The notes beneath the pieces were generated by a model that was not told the DNA's origin, ran no database searches, and was given only the letters and a program-made list of their open reading frames with translations. Source: Deltaproteobacteria bacterium (GTDB taxonomy: Bacteria > Myxococcota_C > UBA6777). From it: a stretch of 64,000 nt of DNA. A program made the position numbers and the translations under genes. Location of the stretch: positions 21,710 to 85,709 of the forward strand of contig PCBK01000028.1 of NCBI GenBank assembly GCA_002731275.1. The letters run 5' to 3'. Shown piece by piece: positions 43,896 through 52,865 of this stretch (position 1 is the first letter of the stretch; every line of letters begins with the position of its first letter).

Positions 43896-46016
43896 CTACG
43901 GTGACGGAGGGGGGCAGAGTAGATCACGAGAAGAGGCGTCGAGTCCGCCTTCTTTACCGTCTTGGTTGAGGGAGTAAACGTCTGGTCGGGCTGGATCGCG
44001 AATACCTGGAAACCGGTACACGTACAAACGACCCCATGGATCTTTGGGAAGTTCTTGTAAGAGACCTTCACGCACCAACACTTGCAATCCCTCTTGGGTC
44101 ATGGGGTAGCGATCTTTTTGTTCTCTGTAGTGTTGGAGGAGGGCACGGAGACGACATGCTTCACTTTGGGCCGAACGTCGTTTGCGCTGACGTTGCCAGG
44201 CGAGATACGCAGGGATCGAGGTCGTGACAAACAGGCTCGGCGGCAGCGCGAGGGGAAAGGTCAGAAAACTCATGATCAACAATCCCTTCACTTTTGGCTG
44301 TGTTGGCAGTCGCAACGTTTTGTATGCCACTCGCGAAGTGGGCAGCGTCGTTGGGCGTGTCGAAGAAGATGGACGACCTAGCTTGAGTTCGAGCCGTTCA
44401 TGGAGCGTATGACCTCGCGTGAAGGTCTGTGAGGAGAAGGAGGTCACAGCGCGAAGCAGCGGCGCGAGCATCAACTGTGGTGGGAGTGATGCGCCTGCAC
44501 GCCGGAAGATACGTGGGTGGATGTAGGCGAAGCTTCCCTTCATCTGTTGTGGGGACAGTGCATGGGTGCTGAGAAATGCCTTCTTGGGTTGTGTGCGGGC
44601 TCTTTGAAAGTGCGTACGTGTCGTCTTCTCTGTCGTAAAGAGCAGCCCATCTGGGAGGGCTGAAATGTACAGAGGTTGATCCTGGCTGATTTGGATGACA
44701 AGGGAGTCTTCTTGTGCGGAAGTGACGCGCTTAAGAGTGAGATCTTTTGCCATCTGTGGCAACCAGCGTCTCGCGAGCGCGCCCATTCGTGATAAGGCAT
44801 CGAGCCACTGCTTCGCGCCTTTGTGTGTAAATGTGCCCACAAAGACAAACACACCCTCACGATAGCTCGTGTGCACACTTCGTCGTGACATCTGTGGTAA
44901 CGCTGCTGCGAGCGAGGGTGTCCAGCGCACACCAGAGAGTATATCGCCGTTCAACTCTCTCAAAAGGGAGAGCAGCTGAATCCCCATCAAACGTGTCTGG
45001 AACCTGGAGAACATCCACGCGATAGACCATTGATTATACTGTGTTTGTGTGATCCATTGGTTCTCAAGCAAGAACGTCGGTAGCGCTGAGAGGAACAGAG
45101 GAGAGAGTCGATTCATGCCGAACCAAGCGATCTCTTTGGGGAGATAATCGAGCAGCTTTGACGGCTGCTTGGACGGACGAAGTAACGCTGTCCATTGCTT
45201 CGTCTTGTGACCCCACTCGATCTGATGGGAGATCTTCAGCCCTTTCCGGAAGGAGAGCGAGAGTGATGCACCTCTCAGGGCGATTTGTCGGCGTCGGTGT
45301 TTGGAGACACCAAGTCGCGCGAGCAGTCTGTCTGGTGACAACAGCTTGATATAGAGTTTGTGTTTTACGTGCCTGACTCCACCGACTGTTCGTGTGGTGA
45401 GATGTTTTTGTAGAGAGGCGGAGCTGCGCATCTGGTGGGTGAATGAGATGAGCTGTTGTTCGCTGAAGCTTGGGTGTGTTGGTCTGGGACGGACGAGGAT
45501 ATGAAGGGCGTGTTGATCGACCAAACCGAGGAAGATCTGTTGTGATTGATTGTGGATATACGTGAGAATGTAGGGGCCTTTTGGGGTCGAAGTGATGAGG
45601 ATGGAGGGTTGGTGGCGCTTGAGCTGTTTGAGGAAGGTCTTGGGCACGAGCGAGATGGAGACCAACGCGAGTGTGTGATGTGAAGCGCTCCATACACTTA
45701 GGGTCGCAGGATATGTGAGCTTTAACCCCCAGGCCTTTGGGTGAAAGTAGGGGAGCCGGGCGGGCGCGCTTTTGCCTTGTTGGGAACGCTGGAGTGCCTG
45801 GTAAAGCAGTGTTTTTAGGAGGATGGTCTGTTGAGACAGCAGTGATTGGTGTTGTGTGAGTGTGGAGAGGAAGTCTTTTGGAGAGGGGCTGTACACAAGC
45901 GCGTCGAGCTGTGGAGATGGTTTGTGTGATGGAACAGCCGCCCAAACTGGCGTGCTGAAAAACATCAAAAAGAGAGCGTACATACATTTACGAAGGGTAG
46001 GCATAGACTTCATCAC
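43896..46016 (-). CDS. Large exported protein ending in a GspG-like pseudopilin domain
   Basis: A 706-residue protein with a signal peptide (cleavage after VWA). Residues ~30-560 form an alpha/beta region without clear motifs, in the style of DUF3352 proteins. Then comes a hydrophobic helix ('LLIMSFLTFPLALPP') and, from about residue 620, the C-terminal domain of a type II secretion major pseudopilin: 'YREQKDRYPMTQEGLQVLV', LPKDPWGR, YVYRFPG and 'SLNQDGKEGG', the last Asp-rich loop being the calcium site in GspG. No other secretion genes are nearby. The start could be the first, second or fifth codon. Confidence 0.75.
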   Translation of the reverse strand: MMKSMPTLRKCMYALFLMFFSTPVWAAVPSHKPSPQLDALVYSPSPKDFLSTLTQHQSLLSQQTILLKTLLYQALQRSQQGKSAPARLPYFHPKAWGLKLTYPATLSVWSASHHTLALVSISLVPKTFLKQLKRHQPSILITSTPKGPYILTYIHNQSQQIFLGLVDQHALHILVRPRPTHPSFSEQQLISFTHQMRSSASLQKHLTTRTVGGVRHVKHKLYIKLLSPDRLLARLGVSKHRRRQIALRGASLSLSFRKGLKISHQIEWGHKTKQWTALLRPSKQPSKLLDYLPKEIAWFGMNRLSPLFLSALPTFLLENQWITQTQYNQWSIAWMFSRFQTRLMGIQLLSLLRELNGDILSGVRWTPSLAAALPQMSRRSVHTSYREGVFVFVGTFTHKGAKQWLDALSRMGALARRWLPQMAKDLTLKRVTSAQEDSLVIQISQDQPLYISALPDGLLFTTEKTTRTHFQRARTQPKKAFLSTHALSPQQMKGSFAYIHPRIFRRAGASLPPQLMLAPLLRAVTSFSSQTFTRGHTLHERLELKLGRPSSSTRPTTLPTSRVAYKTLRLPTQPKVKGLLIMSFLTFPLALPPSLFVTTSIPAYLAWQRQRKRRSAQSEACRLRALLQHYREQKDRYPMTQEGLQVLVREGLLQELPKDPWGRLYVYRFPGIRDPARPDVYSLNQDGKEGGLDASSRDLLCPPPSP

Positions 46017-46172
46017 TCCAGCGCACGATAGATCAACCCAATGACAGAAGAGGTCTCAAAGCAGATTCGATTGTAACAGAATTTCACCTGTGACAGAACA
46101 CGTCATGGGTGGCTGGTAAGATGGAATGCAGGAAATCGGTGTGTGTGGTGTGGTAGGAGAGAACGTATGGCC

Positions 46173-46604
46173 TTAGCCCAAGAGTCCGCGGAGTTCGTTT
46201 GCGCTGAAGAAGAAGTCAACTTCGATTTTCGCGTTGTCAGCGGAGTCAGAACCGTGAACAGCGTTTTTCTCGATGTTGGTTCCGAACGCTTGGCGGATGG
46301 TTCCTTCGGGCGCTTCGTTGGAGTTGGTGGGACCCATCAACTCGCGGTATTTTGTGACCGCGTCTTCGCCTTCGAGGACGGAGACAACGATGGGACCGGA
46401 GCTCATGAACGCAGTCAATTCACCAAAGAAGGGACGCTCTTTGTGAACTGCGTAGAAACCTTCGGCTTGTTTCACTGTCATGCGAGTGGTTTTGCATGCG
46501 ACGACTTTCAAACCACTGTCAGTGATCATTTTGAGGATAGAACCGACAGCATTTTTTTCGAATGCATCAGGCTTGATGATAGAGAGAGTGCGTTGAGTGC
46601 TCAT
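46173..46604 (-). CDS. ndk: Nucleoside diphosphate kinase
   Basis: Ndk balances nucleoside triphosphate pools by passing the gamma-phosphate from ATP through an active-site histidine. The 143-residue length is standard. The catalytic His is in NAVHGSDS, the N-terminal strand reads 'TLSIIKPDA' and the nucleotide-binding loop includes 'PTNSNEAPEGTIRQ'. GGAGG seven bases before the ATG fixes the start. It is a stand-alone gene; the 5' leader contains a hairpin at 46654-46671. Confidence 0.97.
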   Translation of the reverse strand: MSTQRTLSIIKPDAFEKNAVGSILKMITDSGLKVVACKTTRMTVKQAEGFYAVHKERPFFGELTAFMSSGPIVVSVLEGEDAVTKYRELMGPTNSNEAPEGTIRQAFGTNIEKNAVHGSDSADNAKIEVDFFFSANELRGLLG

Positions 46605-46653
46605 TGTGATTCCTCCAAATTTCGGCTAAAACGAATGCCCTGGTTTATGTTCT

Positions 46654-46671
46654 TTTGGGCACGCGCCCAAA
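46654..46671 (-). promoter_or_regulatory. Perfect hairpin in the ndk leader
   Basis: TTTGGGC and GCCCAAA pair around a 4-base loop, about 50 bases upstream of the ndk ATG. There is no T-run on the minus strand, so it is not an intrinsic terminator for that strand. Confidence 0.4.
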
Positions 46672-46794
46672 CAAACGATACAATTTGGCATAAGCTCTTA
46701 ACAGATCGGCGGACCATGTGCAAGTGGGGGATACGCCATCAACCACAAAGAGCACACTCTGAGAACGTGTGGATGCCAAAAATATGCAAGAAAA

Positions 46795-46811
46795 ATAACA
46801 TAGTATGTTAT
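46795..46811. promoter_or_regulatory. Operator-like palindrome upstream of mutL
   Basis: A perfect 17-base inverted repeat, ATAACAT-AGT-ATGTTAT, ends 30 bases before the mutL ATG, where a repressor could block transcription or ribosome loading. It does not match LexA or other operators I know. Confidence 0.45.
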
Positions 46812-46841
46812 GTGAGTGTGACCTGTTAAAGGAGGTGTCTT

Positions 46842-48938
46842 ATGGGGAAAGTTCAGCTGCTGTCTGACGATTTGATCAACAAGATCGCAGCCGGTGAGGT
46901 GGTCGAGCGTCCTGCGTCTGTCGTGAAGGAGCTCGCAGAGAACGCGATTGACGCCGGCGCGACAAGGATCGATGTCGATATCGAGCGCGGTGGAAAGCGC
47001 ATGATCAGGATCGCTGACGACGGCTGCGGGATGACACAAGAAGACGCGATGATGGCTTTAAAACGTCACGCGACAAGCAAGATCCGCTCAGAAGACGATT
47101 TGTTTCGGATCATGACGATGGGATTTCGGGGAGAAGCCGTCCCAAGTATCGCCTCTGTCAGCCGCTTCATCCTGGAGACTCGCTCGGAAGAGAGCGAGGG
47201 GGGTGTGCGCCTCGTCGTCGAAGGTGGTGGCGATCCCAAAATCTCAGGCTCCGGACGCGCAAAGGGTACAACCATCGAAGTCCGTGACCTGTTCTTCAAC
47301 TTGCCCGCCCGCTGTAAATTTCTCAAGGCTGATGGGACCGAATTTTCCCACATCGCCGAGGCCATTACGCGCCTCTCTATGGCCCACCCCGACGTGCGCT
47401 TTCGCCTGACACACAACGGACGTGTTCAACTTCAAGCACACCCCACCCACGAGCTCCGTGAACGGGTCGCCTCTTTGCTCGGAAAACAAGTCGGAAAAGC
47501 CATGTATCCCATGGAGTTTTCAACTTCCTGGCTCGAACTCAAAGGGGTCTTCTCGCGGCCTGATGTCACCACACAAGGCACGAAGGGAATCTATCTCTTT
47601 GTCAACGGTCGATTTATTCGACACAGAGGCTTCTCTCATGCCTGTCAGGAGGCCTACAGAGGGACGATCGAGAAGGGACGTTATCCCTACATTGTGATGT
47701 TCTTGACCATCGATCCTGCCGAGATCGACGTCAACGTCCACCCCCAAAAAATCGAGGTGCGTTTTCAACGTGAGAGTGAGATCTATGGGCGTATCCTCTC
47801 GACACTTCGACACGCGCTCTCACGTACACCGTGGGTCGAATCCACACGCTCACTCGTTTCGACGACACCAAGCACGGCTTCTTCATCGACTGAGACCACA
47901 TCTTCTGTGGCGACGACACAGACGAGCGCATCCACGAGCCACACCCCTTCGACAAATACACAAAGCACCGCGTCTATCTCGACACCCACTTCGTCTGTAC
48001 CCTCTTTGGCAGAGGAAGACACCCCAACCTCCTCTCCTGCGTCTGTGCCTGCTGAACCGAAAGCCGCGCCACGCAACTTCGAGGAGTTTCAGCGTCGCTT
48101 TTTACAAGCTGCGCAGGCCCAAAAGCTCGCGCTTGGAGAGGACGCACAGCCCGAACAGAAGCTCGCCCCTTTGCCCTCCGCGCAGGACAATTTACCCTTC
48201 TTACCTGGCTGGGACCCCAACCCCAAAGGCGAGCAAGCGACCAGGGCGTCTGCTCCCTCTCAGGCAACTGTCCAGACACAAACAGCATCAAATGAGGTCA
48301 TCACGACAGATGGTGAAGAAGCATATGAGGAGAAGGTACGTCGTCCTGTCTCGACGTTCTTTTCCTCCCTCAAATACATCGGTCAATTTGCCCAGATGTA
48401 CCTGATCTTCGAGAATGGGGACACGCTGATCTATCTCGACCAACACGCCGCCCATGAACGGATCGCTTACCAACGCCTCCTGGAGTCCTTCGATCAAGAA
48501 CGTATCCCTCAACAGCGCTTTTTGATCCCACCACGTATTGAGCTGAGTATCGTGGAGGCACAAAGAGCCGAACAGCATTCGGATGATCTGGAGCGTTTGG
48601 GGATCGAGATCGAACCCTTTGGTGGACAGAGTTTTGCGCTCAAGTCAGTCCCCGATATCCTGAAGAAAGGCGACCCTCGGGCACTTGTCAGCGATCTTTT
48701 GGAGGAGTTGTCGAGTGGCAAGAAGACCGCTTCACTCGATCAAAGAAGAGATGAAGTGTTGATGCGTATGGCGTGTCATGGTTCAGTGAGGGGACCACAC
48801 AAACTGACCCCTGATGAAGTTCGTGCGTTGATGCAGCAGCTCGATTGTATCGATTTTAAGGCCAATTGCCCTCATGGTAGACCGATCTATTTTGAGATGC
48901 CCCGCAAAGAGCTTGAGAAGCGCTTCCACCGTACCTGA
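46842..48938 (+). CDS. mutL: DNA mismatch repair protein MutL
   Basis: MutL links MutS mismatch recognition to strand incision. The 698-residue protein has the GHKL ATPase N-terminus ('INKIAAGEVVERPASVVKEL', DDGCGM, GFRGEA), a long Ser/Thr/Pro-rich linker (about residues 345-490) and the dimerisation/endonuclease C-terminus. The endonuclease motif appears as DQHAAHERIAYQ: the DQHA-x2-E-x4 part is kept but the last Glu is Gln. ACHGSVR and CPHGRP near the end, part of the metal site of nicking MutL proteins, are intact. AAAGGAGG precedes the ATG. Confidence 0.97.
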   Translation: MGKVQLLSDDLINKIAAGEVVERPASVVKELAENAIDAGATRIDVDIERGGKRMIRIADDGCGMTQEDAMMALKRHATSKIRSEDDLFRIMTMGFRGEAVPSIASVSRFILETRSEESEGGVRLVVEGGGDPKISGSGRAKGTTIEVRDLFFNLPARCKFLKADGTEFSHIAEAITRLSMAHPDVRFRLTHNGRVQLQAHPTHELRERVASLLGKQVGKAMYPMEFSTSWLELKGVFSRPDVTTQGTKGIYLFVNGRFIRHRGFSHACQEAYRGTIEKGRYPYIVMFLTIDPAEIDVNVHPQKIEVRFQRESEIYGRILSTLRHALSRTPWVESTRSLVSTTPSTASSSTETTSSVATTQTSASTSHTPSTNTQSTASISTPTSSVPSLAEEDTPTSSPASVPAEPKAAPRNFEEFQRRFLQAAQAQKLALGEDAQPEQKLAPLPSAQDNLPFLPGWDPNPKGEQATRASAPSQATVQTQTASNEVITTDGEEAYEEKVRRPVSTFFSSLKYIGQFAQMYLIFENGDTLIYLDQHAAHERIAYQRLLESFDQERIPQQRFLIPPRIELSIVEAQRAEQHSDDLERLGIEIEPFGGQSFALKSVPDILKKGDPRALVSDLLEELSSGKKTASLDQRRDEVLMRMACHGSVRGPHKLTPDEVRALMQQLDCIDFKANCPHGRPIYFEMPRKELEKRFHRT

Positions 48939-48972
48939 TGCGTACGCTCTCTTTCCCCTCTATCCAATCACC

Positions 48973-50199
48973 TCAGCGCTTGGCTTGTCTGAAACCTGCC
49001 TGTTTTGCGTCTCGTGCTGTACAAAAGTAAACGGCGTTTCGAGAACGTGTTGCGCGTTTGTAGCTTCTCTGATTGGGTGTGCGAAAGACCTTACTGCGTT
49101 TGTTTCCGACGACAGGTGTGACATTTCGTGGGCAGTTGAGATCTTTGGGATCGCGGACATACTTGCCACGACGTCTACGACGAGACCTCTTTCTGGGTCG
49201 GTCTGTGTGTTTTGCTGCGCGTTTATAACCTGTGCGCTGTCCTGCGCGGCGATAACCTGCGTCTTTGGCGTCTGCAATCGAATCAAACGTCTTGTATGTT
49301 CCGCGAGGGTAAACGCGGAAGGTCTTTGTCTCAGGATCGGCGACGATCAACGCACCACGTGAGCGTCTTCTGTTGGAACGGTAGCGGGATTTGTAGCCTC
49401 TGCGACCTCGCTTGCTGTACCCACCAAAGTAGCTTTGTGGTGCTTCTTTGTAGCCTTTTCGTCGGGCTTCGGAGACGGAGCAAAAGAGCACGCGGTTGTA
49501 TGGATTGGTGCGGAAGTAAGAGCGGTGGCGTCGTGTGAAGTAGTATCGTTTGGCGCTGTCGCCGATGACCCACTGAAAACGTCCTCTGAAGCCTCGTTTG
49601 CGAAGACATCGCTTTTTGTGTTGGCGGTAAGCGGTGTCACCTGCCACCATGTCTTTGACCTTCTGGCGGTCGGACCACATCCCTCGATTGGCCGCTTTTG
49701 CGCGTCCTTCGAGCCGGACAAAGCGCTTCATGTAGACGTGTGGATATCGTCTCATCGCGAAGGCGTATCCTTCTTCGACCATCTTGGCGTTAAACATCGT
49801 GCCGTCAGACATGAAGAGATAGACGAGCAGGCGCTTGTACTTTCCCCTTTTGGAGCCACTGCGAGCAGCAGCCAGCCAGACCTTGTCACCTTTCAAGAGG
49901 AGCGCTTTGGCACGAGCTGAGGCTTCTGGTCCGTAATATTCGACGGGCTTGAAGGGGTGTTTGGTTTCGGGAGTGTCGATGCCTACGAGACGAAGCTTCT
50001 CGTATTTTCCATCACAGCGTACATGAGCAGTGTCTCCGTCGATGACACGTGCGATTTTGCAGGGTTGAGAAAAGAAGCGAAGTTTGCTCCACTTGCGTTT
50101 CATACGACGGATGGGAAAAGCGTCTGCTTGTGTGGGAAACCATACGGTACTAAGCAAAATGACGCTGAGTACGCCACAAAGTGATCGTAGAGTGTGCAT
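48973..50199 (-). CDS. Secreted staphylococcal-nuclease-like protein with three C-terminal repeats
   Basis: A 408-residue exported protein (signal cleaved after ADA). Residues ~45-175 are an SNase domain with the calcium and catalytic residues in place: RVIDGDT, RLVGIDTPE and an Arg in 'YKRLLVYLF'. The rest is very Arg/Lys-rich and holds three copies of an Ada-like or 'sunset'-like motif, each ending in a CSVSEARRKGYKEA, SIADAKDAGYRRA or CTARDAKQAGFRQA helix. The basic tail may bind nucleic acid or cell-wall polymer. It converges with mutL. Confidence 0.85.
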   Translation of the reverse strand: MHTLRSLCGVLSVILLSTVWFPTQADAFPIRRMKRKWSKLRFFSQPCKIARVIDGDTAHVRCDGKYEKLRLVGIDTPETKHPFKPVEYYGPEASARAKALLLKGDKVWLAAARSGSKRGKYKRLLVYLFMSDGTMFNAKMVEEGYAFAMRRYPHVYMKRFVRLEGRAKAANRGMWSDRQKVKDMVAGDTAYRQHKKRCLRKRGFRGRFQWVIGDSAKRYYFTRRHRSYFRTNPYNRVLFCSVSEARRKGYKEAPQSYFGGYSKRGRRGYKSRYRSNRRRSRGALIVADPETKTFRVYPRGTYKTFDSIADAKDAGYRRAGQRTGYKRAAKHTDRPRKRSRRRRRGKYVRDPKDLNCPRNVTPVVGNKRSKVFRTPNQRSYKRATRSRNAVYFCTARDAKQAGFRQAKR

Positions 50200-50398
50200 G
50201 TCCTGCCTTCTCCTTTACGAGACAAAGTATCGAGAATAACGAGTGGCTGATGGTTCTCTCATGAGAAAACCACGCAAAGGTCACTCTTTTGCAGGCATTA
50301 TGATGAGGCTTAGGTAAAAGTGCAAGGGAAGGTTGATGTGAGGGGAGCTTCGTCTGGTGATGGTCGGAAGAAAGTCACCAAAGCAACAAACACAAGTC

Positions 50399-51169
50399 TT
50401 AGCGGTTGCCGCTGTTTTCAGGCGCGAGGTAGCCGTGGAGGAGATGCACGATGTCAAACATCTCGTTCAATTCGCGCTCTGGGACGACTGCGATTTGTTT
50501 CACATCTTTGGAGAAGGTGTCCAACTTGCTGCGGACTTTGCCAAGCGTTTGGTTGGTCTCTTGCTCGACGATGTCGAGTCGTGCGCTGAGGTCAACCCAT
50601 TCAGCGCGAGCGATCGCGTGGTCTTTGATTTCTTCGATTTGTTCTTCGAGACGTTCGAGTCGGTGGGTGATGTTGTGCAATGTTTGTTCGAGACTTTTGA
50701 ATTGTGAGTCCGACAATTGTGCTTTGTGGTTGCCTTTTTTCATGCTCTGGTGCTGTACACTTCCATTTGAGTTATTCATCTGGACCGCGTATTCGACTTG
50801 AGAGCCATCAATACGGGTCTCTGTTGTCAATTCACGGCGGCTGCTTTGGGGGATCAGAGAGTTGTCGAGTACAGTGATCGAGTAGGTTTGTCCATTTTTC
50901 CCCTTCTTTTTGCCGAGGGGGGGGACATCTTGTGCGATAATGGAGTCCGTGTACTCTGGGGCGTCAGAGGATGACTGCAAGTGGATAGCAGGGATGTATG
51001 TCTCTTCTGCTGGAGGGGGCTCTTGATCTGGGGCGAGAAAACCCCAGGGATAACGTGGAGGACGGGATGAGCAGATCCCGCATTTTTGCCTGGGCCGGCC
51101 ACCAGGACGGGGATCGATGTACCAGAAGGTTTTTGTGCACGCTGTACAAGATGTAATTTTTTTATTCAT
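50399..51169 (-). CDS. Zinc-ribbon and coiled-coil protein of unknown function
   Basis: A 256-residue soluble protein. The N-terminus has a zinc-ribbon-like C-x2-C (CTAC) and C-x2-C (CGIC) pair separated by 19 residues rich in Arg and Pro. The middle is disordered. Residues ~150-230 form a strong coiled coil ('LEQTLHNITHRLERLEEQIE'). There is no membrane segment or enzyme motif. It stands alone on the minus strand. Confidence 0.65.
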   Translation of the reverse strand: MNKKITSCTACTKTFWYIDPRPGGRPRQKCGICSSRPPRYPWGFLAPDQEPPPAEETYIPAIHLQSSSDAPEYTDSIIAQDVPPLGKKKGKNGQTYSITVLDNSLIPQSSRRELTTETRIDGSQVEYAVQMNNSNGSVQHQSMKKGNHKAQLSDSQFKSLEQTLHNITHRLERLEEQIEEIKDHAIARAEWVDLSARLDIVEQETNQTLGKVRSKLDTFSKDVKQIAVVPERELNEMFDIVHLLHGYLAPENSGNR

Positions 51170-51472
51170 TGATACAACCTCTCCCTAATGCCAGCTCCCC
51201 AGCGTGGGATGTATGCTGTGATGAGACGCTTCACAAGGGGCGTAACAACACTCCCTGTTTGTCCTGTGTCTCAGTAAACTGATCACATGATCATGTTCCT
51301 TGCTCCTGTTTTTTGGATTCACCAATTGCCAATTGGTTTCACAAAAGATTTCAGTGAAGTTGTAACATTTGGATTTTGAAAGGGATCAATTTGGGATGCA
51401 ATATTTGAACACAAATGCTGTTTGTGCATGCGGGGAGAGTAAGGAGTACGTGGGGGAATATAGAAGAGAAGT
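51170..51472. other. Short gap with two palindromes
   Basis: About 300 bases with no gene. It has CCAATTG-C-CAATTGG (51322-51336), a perfect inverted repeat upstream of the zinc-ribbon gene, and two TGATCA sites two bases apart (51280-51293). Confidence 0.5.
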
Positions 51473-52852
51473 TCAGGGCGCGAAGCAGACGGTTCCCTGG
51501 CAACTGAGTGTCGCAGGACAGCTCGCACCACCACTACACGTCCAACCACAAAATTGTACCTTTGTCGTGTTGTTGATCAGTGAACACTTCGCGCTTGGTA
51601 TGTATCCCTGACATCGCGTATCGGACTCACATTGCAATGTACAAAAGCCGTTTGTCTTGCCAGGACCGGTGATACAAAAGAGTGGAGCCTTGCAGCGTTT
51701 GTTTGGATCTGCGTTGTTACATAGCTCTCCAAATTCACGTGTGCCAGTGGGAGAGACAGGCAAGCAAAACAGCTCACTCTCGCTCGCGCCAGCGCAGATA
51801 TGGGCAGGATCTTGATGTTGGCAGTCATCCTGTGTCTTGCAATTTCTTTGGTAACAGCCACCAATCCCGTTGGCCAGCTCGCGACAAATGAAGTTGGAGC
51901 GGTGGGAACAACTCGTAAGTGGGTTGTTGATCTGACATCGCTTCATACACACGCTGACCTTCACCGATTGTCCAAAACCTACACAGAGATGTTCGGCCGG
52001 ACAGTAAGGGCGAGGTGAGAGTGTTGTTGTGCACTCATCGCCTTCGTAGGCTCTGATCCCCTCGACACAACGACCCGAAGCGTTGCAGACGAGTTTTTTA
52101 CTTACATCACATTCGACAGGAGGATCTTGCGCATCATCACATGCACAGCCCGTGTAATCACAAAGTGTCCCCGACACACAGCGCCCTTTTTTGCAGACCA
52201 AATGAGCGTTCTTATTGCGTGTACAATACGAGCTCTGTTGTGCATCACACAGCTCATCTTTTTTGGACAGCTTTGCACAGATCGAGATGGCCTGATTTTG
52301 CTTGCTCCAACCGACCTGATGACATGTGTCTCTGCCGTCTGTATTGGCCGCACAAACCGACTCGTTTTGTGAACAATCCTGAAAGCAAAATGCCTTCGTC
52401 GAGTTCACACGAAGACACAACAATCCAGGCTGACAGCGCTCCGAGGCAGGCGCGTGTTCGTAGTATTTACAGGGGGAGTGGAGAGGACGTTGACCTTCGC
52501 TGTTGACGTCGGGTGTACGCTCTATTGGTGTCTCTGTAAGTGCCTCTTGGGTGGGCTCTGGCTCTCCGATGGAGTCTTGCCCTGGGAGACTGTCTGGACC
52601 TGTCTCTGTCGTTGTTTCTGTCCCTGCATCTGTCAAATGAGGAAGCTCAAAAGTGTTTTGGTTGGCGCATTTGTTGCGATAACACAAAAAACCTTCGCCG
52701 TATTTTTGTTGGCACTCACGGTCTTTGGTGCACTCTGGCTTGGAGGCGCACGAGAACACAAGCGCGATCAAGGAGAGCAAGAACAAACAGGCTGATATGT
52801 AGAGGACGTGTTTTTTCGCCGGGGGATTCGTGTCTTGAGAAGAGTTCATCAT
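51473..52852 (-). CDS. Cys-rich lipoprotein, last gene of the kinase unit
   Basis: A 459-residue exported lipoprotein. The signal helix ends at VFSC and is followed by about forty cysteines in short modules ('CTKDRECQQKYGEGFLC', 'CSPTGTREFGELC'-like). The start is one of two adjacent ATG codons at 52852/52849; the frame continues upstream to 53140, but that part lies inside the previous gene. It has no Asp-rich MopE repeat, unlike its neighbour. It is probably a surface protein stabilised by disulfides; function unknown. Confidence 0.75.
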   Translation of the reverse strand: MMNSSQDTNPPAKKHVLYISACLFLLSLIALVFSCASKPECTKDRECQQKYGEGFLCYRNKCANQNTFELPHLTDAGTETTTETGPDSLPGQDSIGEPEPTQEALTETPIERTPDVNSEGQRPLHSPCKYYEHAPASERCQPGLLCLRVNSTKAFCFQDCSQNESVCAANTDGRDTCHQVGWSKQNQAISICAKLSKKDELCDAQQSSYCTRNKNAHLVCKKGRCVSGTLCDYTGCACDDAQDPPVECDVSKKLVCNASGRCVEGIRAYEGDECTTTLSPRPYCPAEHLCVGFGQSVKVSVCMKRCQINNPLTSCSHRSNFICRELANGIGGCYQRNCKTQDDCQHQDPAHICAGASESELFCLPVSPTGTREFGELCNNADPNKRCKAPLFCITGPGKTNGFCTLQCESDTRCQGYIPSAKCSLINNTTKVQFCGWTCSGGASCPATLSCQGTVCFAP

Positions 52853-52865
52853 GCGTCCCTTTGTG

